Assembly (NCBI GenBank): GCA_937906475.1
Contig: CALCZA010000133.1
Span: 1 to 64,000 of the forward strand
From: an uncultured bacterium
GTDB taxonomy: Bacteria > Planctomycetota > UBA1135 > UBA2386
Length of the DNA: 64,000 nucleotides
Direction: 5' to 3'
Part shown: piece by piece, positions 27,791 to 37,296 of the stretch
How the letters are laid out: the number at the start of each line of letters is the position of its first letter
Position numbering within the stretch: position 1 is the first letter of the stretch
The notes under the pieces: generated by a model
What the model was told of the DNA's origin: nothing
Seen by the model: only the letters and a program-made list of their open reading frames with translations
Databases searched by the model: none
Program-made: the position numbers and the translations under genes

Positions 27791-28294
27791 ATGTCCAAAC
27801 GTCCAGGCTTCCGATACTGGCGCGAACCGTTGTGCGTAGTAGCAGTGGTGCTCTACGTCGCGAACAGTGTCTGGTGGAAGCCGATGACTGTTGACCCGAG
27901 GTCGTTCGTGCATTGTTACCTCGGTGACATCTTGTGCCTGCCGGTGTGCGTGCCGGTGACGCTGTGGTTGCAGCGGCGCGTTGGCTTGCGCAGCGATGAT
28001 CGCTGTCCGACGCTGCCCGAACTGTTGTTGCATTGGCTTTTGTGGTCTGCATGTTTCGAGTGGTTGGGACCGCGAATCCCGCTACTGGCGCCGGGCGCGG
28101 TCAGTGATCCGTGGGACGTCGTGGCCTATGGCGTCGGCGGCTTGGTGGCGGCTGTCGTGTGGCGACCACAGCGGGTGGATAACCTATTGGGCACCGTTCC
28201 CACCTTTGCCGCTCTTGCCGGACGTGCTGCGGTCGCCATGGCCGTTGCGGTGTTCGTGTTGGGCGCCTATCGCTTCGGCGTCGTGTTTCGTTAG
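27791..28294 (+). CDS. Integral membrane protein, unknown function (intact copy of duplicated segment)
   Basis: MSKRPGFRYWREPLCVVAVVLYVANSVWWKP...LGDILCLPVCVPVTLWLQRRVG...FEWLGPRIPLLAPGAVSDPWDVVAYGVGGLVAA. Confidence 0.7.
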   Translation: MSKRPGFRYWREPLCVVAVVLYVANSVWWKPMTVDPRSFVHCYLGDILCLPVCVPVTLWLQRRVGLRSDDRCPTLPELLLHWLLWSACFEWLGPRIPLLAPGAVSDPWDVVAYGVGGLVAAVVWRPQRVDNLLGTVPTFAALAGRAAVAMAVAVFVLGAYRFGVVFR

Positions 28295-28322
28295 CGCACC
28301 CTGCTTTGCGAACTGGGCTATG

Positions 28323-29624
28323 ATGCCGTTCATGCTGCGCTCCCTTGCTCTTGTAGTCGCGTCACTGGTGCTCGCATCGACAGCCGTGCTGCACGCCCAG
28401 ACGCAGCCGAACTTCGTCTTGACGGCGTTGGCTGGCAACCCAGCGTCACAAGTGCTCAAGATCGATCCGGTCACAGGGGTCATGCAGTCGATCGGTGGCT
28501 TCCAATCCGACAGCCTGTCACCGCTTGCGATGGCACAGGATCCGTTCGACGGCGACTTGCTCGTTGCGCTTGATGAAGGAACGGGTAGCAGCCGCATCAT
28601 CCGCCTACATCGCTTCGCAGGAACCTACCTTGAGTTTCCGCTTGCGACTGTGCCCGGCCGCGTTGTCGACCTAGCTGTCGTGGGCGATGTTGTCTTGATC
28701 GCGGTCGATGATGCCGCGGGAGGCGTCTATCGCGCGCCGCGCCGCGGTGGCGCCCCAACGTTCGCTCTAGCGCAGCCGAACCTGACCGCGATGACTACGT
28801 TTGGCTACGATGGCCTCGCGCTTGCTTGGACCGGGAGGGCTGGAACGTCGGTTGTGGATTCGGGAGTCGGCGTCATGAGTGCGACGCAGTTGCAGTGGTG
28901 GTTCGGTCCATTCACGTTTGCCAATCCCACTGGTCGAGAAACGACCGGAGTATTGGACCTTGCAACGGCGTTGCCGCGCCAGTTTTTGGCGTTTGATGAT
29001 GGCAGCATGGAGGTGTTCTCCGGCCTCGGCGGGACGTCCGGCCAGCCATTGGTGTTCTCGCCGCCGTTGCCAGTTGGTGCGGCAACCGCGGTGCACTCGC
29101 GCGGACCGAATTCCTTCGATCCCGTGGTGCTTGGCAATGCCGCGTATCCGTTTCTATACGTCGTCAACCACTGGACGTCGGCGATACTGCCGCTATCGCT
29201 AGCGTTGCCTGGCTCGCCCGTGGACTTTGCCTATGGCATTCAGGCGCACGCGCATGCTGTTGCATACGGCGCGGCCTGTGGCTCCGAGCTGCTAGACCAA
29301 AGGGTCCTAGCTCCGGCCCAGGTCGGCAGCATGATGTCGGTTGCCGTCGATGGCGCGCCGTTCTTGCCGGTGTTGTTCGTCGCGGGTCTGGACGACTTCG
29401 CATTGGGGCAGTTGCCGGTGGCTTTGCCCGGTGGATGCGCTCTTGAAGTTTCTCCCGATGTTGTGCTGTTGGACTTCACTTCGTCGTTGGGGACGGCAAC
29501 CAAGGTGATCAACGTGCCCGCTCTTCCGGGTTTGCTTGGCACCGTGGTGCATACGCAGTGGGCGCACTTTGACCCCGCCGGCATCTCGGTGTCGGCCGCG
29601 ATGGCGAACTGGATCGGGCTGTGA
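28323..29624 (+). CDS. Secreted protein, beta-propeller-like N-terminal part plus planctomycete-type C-terminal domain
   Basis: Signal peptide MPFMLRSLALVVASLVLASTAVLHAQ; repeats such as VLKIDPVTGVMQSIGGF. Start at 28320/28323. Confidence 0.6.
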   Translation: MPFMLRSLALVVASLVLASTAVLHAQTQPNFVLTALAGNPASQVLKIDPVTGVMQSIGGFQSDSLSPLAMAQDPFDGDLLVALDEGTGSSRIIRLHRFAGTYLEFPLATVPGRVVDLAVVGDVVLIAVDDAAGGVYRAPRRGGAPTFALAQPNLTAMTTFGYDGLALAWTGRAGTSVVDSGVGVMSATQLQWWFGPFTFANPTGRETTGVLDLATALPRQFLAFDDGSMEVFSGLGGTSGQPLVFSPPLPVGAATAVHSRGPNSFDPVVLGNAAYPFLYVVNHWTSAILPLSLALPGSPVDFAYGIQAHAHAVAYGAACGSELLDQRVLAPAQVGSMMSVAVDGAPFLPVLFVAGLDDFALGQLPVALPGGCALEVSPDVVLLDFTSSLGTATKVINVPALPGLLGTVVHTQWAHFDPAGISVSAAMANWIGL

Positions 29625-29835
29625 CCTTGGTGGGCCGCTAGACAGGCACGCGGCGGGCCATCTGGATCGACTTTGAGAACGAGGAAATGGTGGGCGGTTA
29701 CACGGTCAAGGTGCTGCAGAAGCAGGCCGCAGCCAGCAAGAAGAGGTAAGGTCGGCCGGCATGCGCCGACTGCACTTGTCGATCACATGCTCGCCGCCGC
29801 GGTGATCGTCGATGGCAAGCTGGTGGCGCTCGGCG
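29623..29835 (+). pseudogene. Fragments of a serine-hydrolase locus related to the gene at 32440-33624
   Basis: 29632-29643 (gggccgctagac) plus flanks match 32396-32407; 29789-29835 match 32646-32692 with about 3 mismatches in 47 bp. Confidence 0.6.
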
Positions 29836-30201
29836 CGAACATACATAACCAATCCCTGTCATGCAGTCAGCAGGACTCACTCTTGGTCTGCCGGTGCCAA
29901 TCGTTACCTTGCTCGCGATGTCCAAACGTTCTGGCTTCCGATACGGGCGCGAACCGTTGTGCGTAGTAGCCGTGGTGCTCTACGTCGCGAACAGCGTCTG
30001 GTGGAAGCCGATGACTGTTGATCTGAACTCGTTCGTGCATTGCTACCTCGGAGATGTCTTGTGCCTGCCGGTGTGCTTGCCGGTGACGCTGTGGTTGCAG
30101 CGGCGTGTTGGCTTGCGCAGTGATGATCGCTGTCCGTCGTCGCCATGGCTGTGGCAGCGTTCGTGTTGAGCGCGTATCGACTTGGCGTCGTGTTCCGCTA
30201 G
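29833..30201 (+). pseudogene. Decayed copy of the membrane-protein gene at 27706-28294, carrying a 220-bp internal deletion
   Basis: 304 bp align without gaps (27706-28009 vs 29833-30136, about 26 mismatches by hand), then the copy skips 220 bp and realigns to the original stop (28294 vs 30201). Confidence 0.9.
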
Positions 30202-30321
30202 CGTCACTGGGATGTGAACTCGGGCGCTTCCGGCCACGGCCTTGAAGGCTTTGGATTCATGCACTAACGCCGTTGGCGACGAGCAATCCGCTGGATCCGA
30301 CAATCGAATGCCGATCGTGGC

Positions 30322-30343
30322 GGGCGGCGGGTTCCCGCCGCCC
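30322..30343. terminator. GC hairpin gggcggcggg-tt-cccgccgccc (10-bp stem)
   Basis: Perfect stem read directly; lies 3' of the minus-strand gene 30395-32101. Confidence 0.6.
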
Positions 30344-30352
30344 GGAGGCCAT

Positions 30353-30383
30353 GCCGGGCCGGGTCCTTGGACCCGAGCCCGGC
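30353..30383. terminator. GC hairpin gccgggc(c)gggtcc-tt-ggacccgagcccggc (14-bp stem, 1-nt bulge)
   Basis: Near-perfect stem 12 nt 3' of the stop of the minus-strand gene ending at 30395. Confidence 0.65.
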
Positions 30384-30394
30384 GGCAGTCGGAA

Positions 30395-32101
30395 TCAGTT
30401 ACCGATGGTCAGCAGGACAGCATCACCCATCGCGGCGCCGAGAGGATTGACCTCGCCTGCAGACGGGCCAATGAGCGCCGTGTCGAGGCCGAAGCCCTGT
30501 GCCGCAATGGTGATCCCGGCCAAGGCCGGGTTGGCCGGCACAGCGAACGGATTGTCGGTGTACGTGCCCGCAACCGGAAGGCCCAGCGAGATCAAGTCCA
30601 ACGAAGCATACATATCGCAGTTGATGCCGATGATCCCGGCGAGGGGGGTGCCCGGGTTGAACTGGGTCAGACCGTAGATCACGCCGCCAAGGAGGGTGGT
30701 CGTCGAGATGCCGGATACGACGACGTTGAACGACGTGCCCAGAACCGGCGCGGCGGTCGCGTCGGTCGACGGACCCACGAAGCCGGTGCCGCTCGTGAAG
30801 TTGTTCATGTCCACCGACCAGTCGAGACGGTTGTTCACCGAACCGTCGCCTTGGCTAAAGCCGACGATCCCCTCGTTGCTGGCGCTGCCGCCGTTGCCGA
30901 TGTTCGGGCCGAAGGCGTAGACGACGAAACCGGGGAAGATCGTGATCTGGAGATCGTTGAATTGAGACGGCACACCGCCGGCAGCATCCCAGTTCGGGAC
31001 ACCGTCCCACGTGATCCGGAGTTGGCCACCGCTGTCCTCTACCCAAAGGGAGCCGGCGGCATCCAGGTCGAGGTCGTTGTAGAAGAGCGCGAACTGCGGC
31101 AGTGCGGGGCCGGCCGTGCCCTGGAAAACAGTGGAAACGTAGCCCGAGTTACCGCCATTGAAAGCAAACGAGTTGTCGATGCCCTGGTCGCCCAATCGGA
31201 TCGCGCCGTTGGTGTTGATCGAGATCGTGGTGTAAGGCACGCTCGAGCCGGTTACCGGGTCAGGGTACGCGAACCCGACACTTGTCGGTGTGTAGACGAT
31301 AGTCGCGTCGTCCCAACAAGCGCACGAGCTGGACGTGAAATTACCAAACCATGGGCTGGCCGGATCCCTGGCTTCCATGCCGTTAGCCTGGGCGCCGGCC
31401 GCGTCATAGGCGAAGCCTACTGTGGGGTTGACGCTCCACGTGCCAGTGCCGGTGTCGACCATGATCCACTGGGTGTTTGCGAGGTCGGGCGTGGCGCCTG
31501 CTGCCCAGTGCTCGCCGAACTGGCTCGGGAAATCGCAGGTCGAGCCGTACTTCTGCTTCGTGGCGAAGCCAGAGCCAGCCGAGTAGTGAATGTTGCCGTT
31601 GAAGACACGCGGGTTGAAGTTGGCCGCGAACGGGTAGGCAACGCCTGCACCCTCGAAGAAATCGAGCTCAGTTGTCGACGCAAAGAGCGATCCGGTGACC
31701 GTGCCGTTCGTGTAATTGATCGCAGTGCCGTTCGTGACCGTCACGTAGAAGGCCTGGATCTCGCCCGCGGCAATCGGAACGTTGAGCCCAATGGGCAGCG
31801 GCGTAGGAAGGCCGGTCCCCAGGCTGGTAACACCAAGGGCAGTTCCGACGAGTGTCCAAGCGGCGGAATTTGCCACGTCGGGCAAATACGGCTGATTGGC
31901 GGGCAACGTGTAGATCTCCATGTCCCACGTGCCAGGATCGAGGTTGACGTCAAAGCCGGTAACGCTGACCGGGATGGTGGCTTGCAGGTCGAACATGTTG
32001 CCCGCTTGGCCGTTGCCACCGGCGAACGTGGTCGTCAGTGTCTGTGCAGGTATGGATGCAACAGCAAGAGCGGTTGCCAGTGGGAGGAATAAGGCGCGCA
32101 T
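30395..32101 (-). CDS. Large secreted protein of planctomycete style, unknown function
   Basis: Signal peptide MRALFLPLATALAVASIPAQ; AAAGGA Shine-Dalgarno-like sequence before ATG at 32101; Gly/Asn/Thr-rich beta domains. Confidence 0.7.
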   Translation of the reverse strand: MRALFLPLATALAVASIPAQTLTTTFAGGNGQAGNMFDLQATIPVSVTGFDVNLDPGTWDMEIYTLPANQPYLPDVANSAAWTLVGTALGVTSLGTGLPTPLPIGLNVPIAAGEIQAFYVTVTNGTAINYTNGTVTGSLFASTTELDFFEGAGVAYPFAANFNPRVFNGNIHYSAGSGFATKQKYGSTCDFPSQFGEHWAAGATPDLANTQWIMVDTGTGTWSVNPTVGFAYDAAGAQANGMEARDPASPWFGNFTSSSCACWDDATIVYTPTSVGFAYPDPVTGSSVPYTTISINTNGAIRLGDQGIDNSFAFNGGNSGYVSTVFQGTAGPALPQFALFYNDLDLDAAGSLWVEDSGGQLRITWDGVPNWDAAGGVPSQFNDLQITIFPGFVVYAFGPNIGNGGSASNEGIVGFSQGDGSVNNRLDWSVDMNNFTSGTGFVGPSTDATAAPVLGTSFNVVVSGISTTTLLGGVIYGLTQFNPGTPLAGIIGINCDMYASLDLISLGLPVAGTYTDNPFAVPANPALAGITIAAQGFGLDTALIGPSAGEVNPLGAAMGDAVLLTIGN

Positions 32102-32439
32102 GGGATCCTTTAGGTTGTCCGGGTAACAGGAGCAGGAAAAACTCTCGATCGTGTCAACTGAGAGCCCGACGGACCGTGTTGAAGATCTGACGGGAGAATT
32201 AGACTTAGTTTCGACGACCGAAGTTGCTGCCAATGTAGCTATCGCATGGGGGGGGCATCGTGTAATTGATGTAACACGAAATTATCGTGCAACGTTGGGG
32301 CGTGAACTGCTTTGGTCGATTGCCTGGACGAGTTGCCGTGGCCCAGCCCTAGCCGGAACGTAACGGCTTGCCCCTCATCGGACTGTGAGTGCCGCGGGCC
32401 GCTAGACTGGGTCGCGGCGAGCCATCATGCTACGCCAGC

Positions 32440-33624
32440 ATGCTACCAGTGGTTCTTGTCGGGTTCGCTCTGTCGGTGCTGTCAGGTCTCGCTGTTGGAC
32501 GTCCTGCTGTTGGACAAGGCAAACCGCTGGTCGCTCGGCCGGCGCAGCAGAAGGCACCCGCCAAACCGGCAACGTCAGACGCGAAGCAACTCGAGGATCT
32601 CGCCGAATTGCTTGCCCCGATCCGCAAGAGCAACGACATGCCGGCGCTCGGCGCCGCGGTGATCGTCGATGGCAAACTCGTGGCGCTCGGCGTCGATGGC
32701 ATTCGCAAGGTGGGGGACGAAACCAAGGTTACCACCGCCGATCTGTGGCATCTCGGTTCGTGCACCAAGGCGATGACGGCGACGTTGCTAGCTAAGCAAG
32801 TTGCCGCCGGCAAGCTCAAGTGGCACACGACGTTGGGCGAAGCGCTGCCGGATCTGCGCGATGGCATGCACGATGATGCGCGCCAGATTACCATCGCCAG
32901 TCTGCTGCAGCACCGATCGGGTCTGCCGAGCCAACCGCCGATGGCGCAGTGGTTGGAGCTGTTTAAGTTTGCGGGCACCGACACCGAAGCGCGCCGCGAA
33001 GTGGCCGCGACCATGCTGAAGAAGGCGCCCGAAGCTACGCTTGGCGAGCGGTTCCTGTATTCGAATGCCGGCTACATGATTGCCGGCGCCGCCCTCGAAC
33101 GTGCGGCGGGCAAGAGTTGGCAACAGTTGATGACGGCCGAATTGTTCACGCCGCTAGGCATGGATCGCGCCAGTTTTGGCGTGCCAGGCCGCGATAAGCA
33201 CGTCGATCAGCCGTGGGGCCACGTCAAGGCGGCGCGGGGCAGCCAGCCGATGTTCGCCGACAATCCGTCGTCCTTGGGTCCAGCCGGCACGGTGCACGCG
33301 ACCCTCGAGGATTGGGCCAAGTTCGTCGCCCTGCATCTCGGCGTCGCTCCCAAGCAGGGCGAACCACTGCTGGATGCACCGCTGTTGGCTAACTTGCATC
33401 AGCCGCCAAAGGGCGCCGACTACGCTCTGGGGTGGGTTACGACCAAGCGCGGTTGGGCGCCGGGGCCGATCATCTGGCACAACGGTTCGAACACGATGTG
33501 GTATGCGGTGACCTGGATGGCACCGGACGCCAACTTCGCTGTCTTGGTTGTCTGTAACCACGGCAGCGGCGCGAAGGCGTGCAACGAAGCATCTGCTGCG
33601 TGCATCCAGCGGTTCCGCCGGTAG
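32440..33624 (+). CDS. Serine hydrolase of the beta-lactamase superfamily (class C/EstB-like), secreted
   Basis: WHLGSCTKAMTATLLA (SxxK), FLYSNAGYMIAGAALE (YxN), IIWHNGSNTMW (HxG). Start at ATG 32440. Confidence 0.9.
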   Translation: MLPVVLVGFALSVLSGLAVGRPAVGQGKPLVARPAQQKAPAKPATSDAKQLEDLAELLAPIRKSNDMPALGAAVIVDGKLVALGVDGIRKVGDETKVTTADLWHLGSCTKAMTATLLAKQVAAGKLKWHTTLGEALPDLRDGMHDDARQITIASLLQHRSGLPSQPPMAQWLELFKFAGTDTEARREVAATMLKKAPEATLGERFLYSNAGYMIAGAALERAAGKSWQQLMTAELFTPLGMDRASFGVPGRDKHVDQPWGHVKAARGSQPMFADNPSSLGPAGTVHATLEDWAKFVALHLGVAPKQGEPLLDAPLLANLHQPPKGADYALGWVTTKRGWAPGPIIWHNGSNTMWYAVTWMAPDANFAVLVVCNHGSGAKACNEASAACIQRFRR

Positions 33625-33633
33625 TTTCTGGGT

Positions 33634-35229
33634 ATGTCGTTTGCCTACCAACCCGTCTTCGAGCTCGGCGAAGATGACACGCCTTACCGCCTGATCACCA
33701 AAGAGGGCGTCTCTTCTGTCGATGCTGGCGGCCGCGAACTGCTCCGCATTGAACCCGAGGCACTGCGCGCGCTGACGTTCGCGGCGATCCGTGACATCAG
33801 CCACTTGTTCCGCCCGGGGCACCTGCAGCAACTGCGCGACATCCTCGAAGACCAGGAGGCATCGGAGAACGACCGCTTCGTCGCGCTGCAGTTGCTGAAG
33901 AACGCGAACGTCTCTGCCGGCATGGTGCTGCCCAGTTGCCAGGACACCGGCACCGCGATCGTGCTCGGCAAGAAGGGGCAGAACGTCTTGACCGATGGCG
34001 ACGATGAGTCGGTGATTAGCGAAGGCATCGCGCGCACCTATCAGGAGACCAACCTGCGCTACTCGCAGATGGCGGCGCTTGACATGTATGCCGAGAAGAA
34101 TACTGGCAACAACCTGCCGGCACAGATCGAGCTGTATGCCGAAGCGGGCGATGCCTACAAGTTCTTGTTCATGACCAAGGGCGGTGGTTCGGCGAACAAG
34201 ACGTTCTTGTTCCAAAAGACCAAGGCGCTGCTTAACGAGAAGGATCTGCTCGCGTGGATTGACACCGAGACGCGCAAGCTTGGCACCGCCGCGTGCCCGC
34301 CGTATCACCTGGCGATCGTGGTTGGCGGCATGTCGGCTGAGTTCAACCTCAAGACTGTCAAGCTGGCCAGCGCTCGCTATCTCGATAACTTGCCGACCAG
34401 CGGCAACGACCTTGGCCGCGCGTTTCGGGACCTGAAGCTTGAGCAGCAGGTGCTCGACATCACCCGCAAGAACGGTATCGGCGCGCAGTTTGGCGGTAAG
34501 TACTTCTGTCACGACGTGCGCGTCATCCGCCTGCCGCGCCACGGCGCTTCGTGTCCGATTGGCATCGGCGTGTCGTGCAGCGCCGACCGTCAAGCAAAGG
34601 CGAAGATCACCAAGGACGGTGTGTTCCTCGAGCAACTCGAGACCAATCCCGTGCGCTTCCTGCCGGAGGTCGAAGAACTCGGTGGCGAAGTGGTCGCGAT
34701 CGACCTCAACCAACCGATGGCCGAGATCCGCAAGGTGCTCAGCCAATATCCAATCAAGACGCGTTTCACGCTGACCGGTTCGATCATTGTCGCGCGCGAC
34801 ATCGCGCACGCCCGCATTCGCGAGCGACTCGAGCGGGGCGAAGGCATCCCGCAGTATCTGAAGGATCACGTCGTCTACTACGCCGGTCCGGCCAAGCGGC
34901 CTGATGGCATGGCGTCAGGTTCCTTTGGGCCGACGACCGCAGGCCGCATGGATGGCTACGTCGACATGTTCCAGGAAGCGGGTGGCAGTTTCGTGATGCT
35001 TGCTAAGGGCAACCGCAGCAAGGCCGTCACCGACGCCTGTAAGAAGTACAGTGGTTTCTACCTTGGTTCGATCGGTGGCCCCGCAGCGATCCTCGCGCAG
35101 GATTCGATCACCAAGGTCGAAGTGCTCGACTTCGAAGACCTCGGCATGGAAGCCGTTTGGAAGATCGACGTGAAGGACTTCCCGGCGTTCATGGTGGTCG
35201 ACGACAAGGGCAACGACTTCTTCGCGTAA
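33634..35229 (+). CDS. Fumarate hydratase, class I (iron-sulfur)
   Basis: [94 protein letters not shown]. Confidence 0.95.
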   Translation: MSFAYQPVFELGEDDTPYRLITKEGVSSVDAGGRELLRIEPEALRALTFAAIRDISHLFRPGHLQQLRDILEDQEASENDRFVALQLLKNANVSAGMVLPSCQDTGTAIVLGKKGQNVLTDGDDESVISEGIARTYQETNLRYSQMAALDMYAEKNTGNNLPAQIELYAEAGDAYKFLFMTKGGGSANKTFLFQKTKALLNEKDLLAWIDTETRKLGTAACPPYHLAIVVGGMSAEFNLKTVKLASARYLDNLPTSGNDLGRAFRDLKLEQQVLDITRKNGIGAQFGGKYFCHDVRVIRLPRHGASCPIGIGVSCSADRQAKAKITKDGVFLEQLETNPVRFLPEVEELGGEVVAIDLNQPMAEIRKVLSQYPIKTRFTLTGSIIVARDIAHARIRERLERGEGIPQYLKDHVVYYAGPAKRPDGMASGSFGPTTAGRMDGYVDMFQEAGGSFVMLAKGNRSKAVTDACKKYSGFYLGSIGGPAAILAQDSITKVEVLDFEDLGMEAVWKIDVKDFPAFMVVDDKGNDFFA

Positions 35230-35434
35230 TCGCCGCCAAGGGGCTGGTCGGAGATGTCTTTGCTCTGACCGAGTCAGGTGGACTTGGCTGGTGTTGCCGG
35301 TATCCTGTTCGCCGAGGGTTGGCATTGGATCGAGAGCACCGATACCCACGCCCGTAACGGCGTCGGCACCAAGAATCCGGGGGGGCTTGTTGTTTTTATC
35401 AAGTGCTTTACTGTGCAAAGTCGATGAGGACAAT

Positions 35435-36295
35435 ATGCAGGTGAAACGTGCGGATGCGATGGGCATGTGCTTTGGAGTGCGCGATGCGCTGGCGACGATC
35501 GAGCGGGTCACGGACCCGGGGGCCGTGACGATCCATGGCGAATTGGTGCACAACGGGGAGGTTTTGCAGTTGCTGGAATCGCGTGGGTTTCAGCAGTCGC
35601 ACGAGGACTCTCGAGAGGTGCCAGCGACGCCGCAGGTGCTGATCACGGCGCATGGCGTCAGCAATCGCGAACGGCAGAAGCTGCGGTGGGCGGGCAAGAC
35701 GTTGATCGATACGACGTGCCCGTTGGTGCACAAGGCGCATGAGGCGGCTCAGCTGCTCCAGGCAGACGGCCGGCGCGTGATTGTCATCGGTCGGCCAGAC
35801 CATGTGGAGGTGCGCGGCATCGTCGAAGATCTCGAGGGCGCGGTGGTCGTGCAGGTGGTCCAGGATGTCGCAGTGTGGCCGGAATGCCGGCTTGGCGTGG
35901 TCTGCCAAACCACCACACCGAGCGAACGTGTCGACGAGATCATGCTTGCGATCCGCAGCATGAACGGCCACGCCGACGTTCGTTTGATCGATACCGTCTG
36001 CAACCCGACCAAGGCGCGCGGGGCGGCACTCGAAGCGTTGTTGCCGCAGATCGATGCGCTGGTCGTCGTCGGGGGGCGCGACTCCAATAACACGCGGCAA
36101 CTGGTCGTTCGCGGTCAGCAGCGCGGTATTGCGACGGTGCATATCGAGAACGAGGCGGGGCTAGATCCGGAGTGGTTTGAAGGCCGGCAAGTGGTCGGTC
36201 TTACCGCCGGCACCTCGACGCTGCCCGCGACCATCGACGCGGTCTACGAGCGATTGATTGGTCTCGCCACGGCAGTGCTGCCCAGTTCGCCTTGA
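35435..36295 (+). CDS. ispH: 4-hydroxy-3-methylbut-2-enyl diphosphate reductase
   Basis: MGMCFGVRDAL, TIHGELVHNGEV, ITAHGVSNRER, DTTCPLVHKAHEAA, DTVCNPTKAR, VVVGGRDSNNTRQLV, LTAGTSTL. Start at ATG 35435. Confidence 0.95.
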   Translation: MQVKRADAMGMCFGVRDALATIERVTDPGAVTIHGELVHNGEVLQLLESRGFQQSHEDSREVPATPQVLITAHGVSNRERQKLRWAGKTLIDTTCPLVHKAHEAAQLLQADGRRVIVIGRPDHVEVRGIVEDLEGAVVVQVVQDVAVWPECRLGVVCQTTTPSERVDEIMLAIRSMNGHADVRLIDTVCNPTKARGAALEALLPQIDALVVVGGRDSNNTRQLVVRGQQRGIATVHIENEAGLDPEWFEGRQVVGLTAGTSTLPATIDAVYERLIGLATAVLPSSP

Positions 36296-36652
36296 CGGAC
36301 TCCCAAATGGGGGAGGCTCCCGCACTGCAATTGCTAGGTCCATGCCGTGAGCCACTCGCATCACAAGCGGCCACACCCGGGGCGACTGCTCAAGAAGGAA
36401 GGCCAGCACGACGGCTAGCCGGTGGGCGAGGTGCGAGTGCCAGGATCAACAGACGACCAGGTTCGTGGCCATTCCCGCCATGTCCCCGTTCGGTCTCGTT
36501 CAGCCACCTCGTTAGCTGGGCGTCATCGTTGCGGGTGGCGGCGTCGATCTGGGCAGGTGGGGCGAGAGATTGCGTTGCTCCCGCCGCCGTTACGGCGTGG
36601 CAGTGATTTGATCCCGGGCTAGCGCGGGCTACGGCGTATGCTTCGCGCAGCC

Positions 36653-37225
36653 ATGAACACTCCCACGCGTCACGTCACCCGCTGCCTGGTTGGTGGCGTC
36701 GTCGCGCTGCTGCCGATCGGCGGCACGGTGCTAGCCGTTGCCTACCTTGAGGTGGTGTTGACCGAGTCCTGGCGCCAACAAGTCTCCTGGTATTTCCCCG
36801 GCCTTGGATTGCTGTTGGCGCTGTCGGTCATCTACTTCGTAGGCCTGTTCGTGACGACGTTCCTGGGCAAGTGGCTGTGGCGTCGCGTCGACATCGTGCT
36901 TGAGAAGTTGCCGATTCTCGGTTCGCTCTACCAGTCGCTAAAAGAAGTGCTCGGCTACGACTCGAAACGCGATCGCTTCTTCGAGGCAGTGGTGGCGGTG
37001 TCGGTCGACGACGGCTTCGAGATCGGCTTAGTGACCGGCTCGGCACCCGGGCCCGATGGCGAAGAACATTCGGTCGTGTTCGTGCCTAGTTCGCCAAATC
37101 CGACCAATGGTCGCTTGTTATTGCTGCCGCCTGATCGCATTAGAACTCTGGATTTGCGGGCCGCTGATGCCCTGCGTGGACTGGTTTCGATGGGTAAGAC
37201 CCCGCTCAGGTCCGCGCCGGAGTAG
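36653..37225 (+). CDS. DUF502 family membrane protein
   Basis: VTRCLVGGVVALLPIGGTVLAV, LPILGSLYQSLKEVLGY, VVFVPSSPNPTNGRLLLLP. Confidence 0.88.
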   Translation: MNTPTRHVTRCLVGGVVALLPIGGTVLAVAYLEVVLTESWRQQVSWYFPGLGLLLALSVIYFVGLFVTTFLGKWLWRRVDIVLEKLPILGSLYQSLKEVLGYDSKRDRFFEAVVAVSVDDGFEIGLVTGSAPGPDGEEHSVVFVPSSPNPTNGRLLLLPPDRIRTLDLRAADALRGLVSMGKTPLRSAPE

Positions 37226-37296
37226 CGGCGAAGCGAACTAGCTCTGCGGCTTGCTGTTGCAATCGACCCGCCTGAGGCGGATCGTCTCTACCACCA

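Noticed and set aside
29861-30169. Plus-strand ORF of 102 aa as an independent membrane-protein gene
   Set aside because: It is the 5' part of a duplicated gene with a 220-bp frame-breaking deletion; called a pseudogene instead.
30242-32092. Plus-strand ORF of 616 aa, long enough to be a gene
   Set aside because: It lies antisense to the 30395-32101 gene, which has a signal peptide, Shine-Dalgarno-like sequence and protein-like composition; the plus ORF is Arg/Val/Glu-rich shadow sequence.
33154-34869. Minus-strand ORF of 571 aa
   Set aside because: Antisense to the serine hydrolase and class I fumarase, both with clear motifs; a shadow ORF of high-GC coding sequence.
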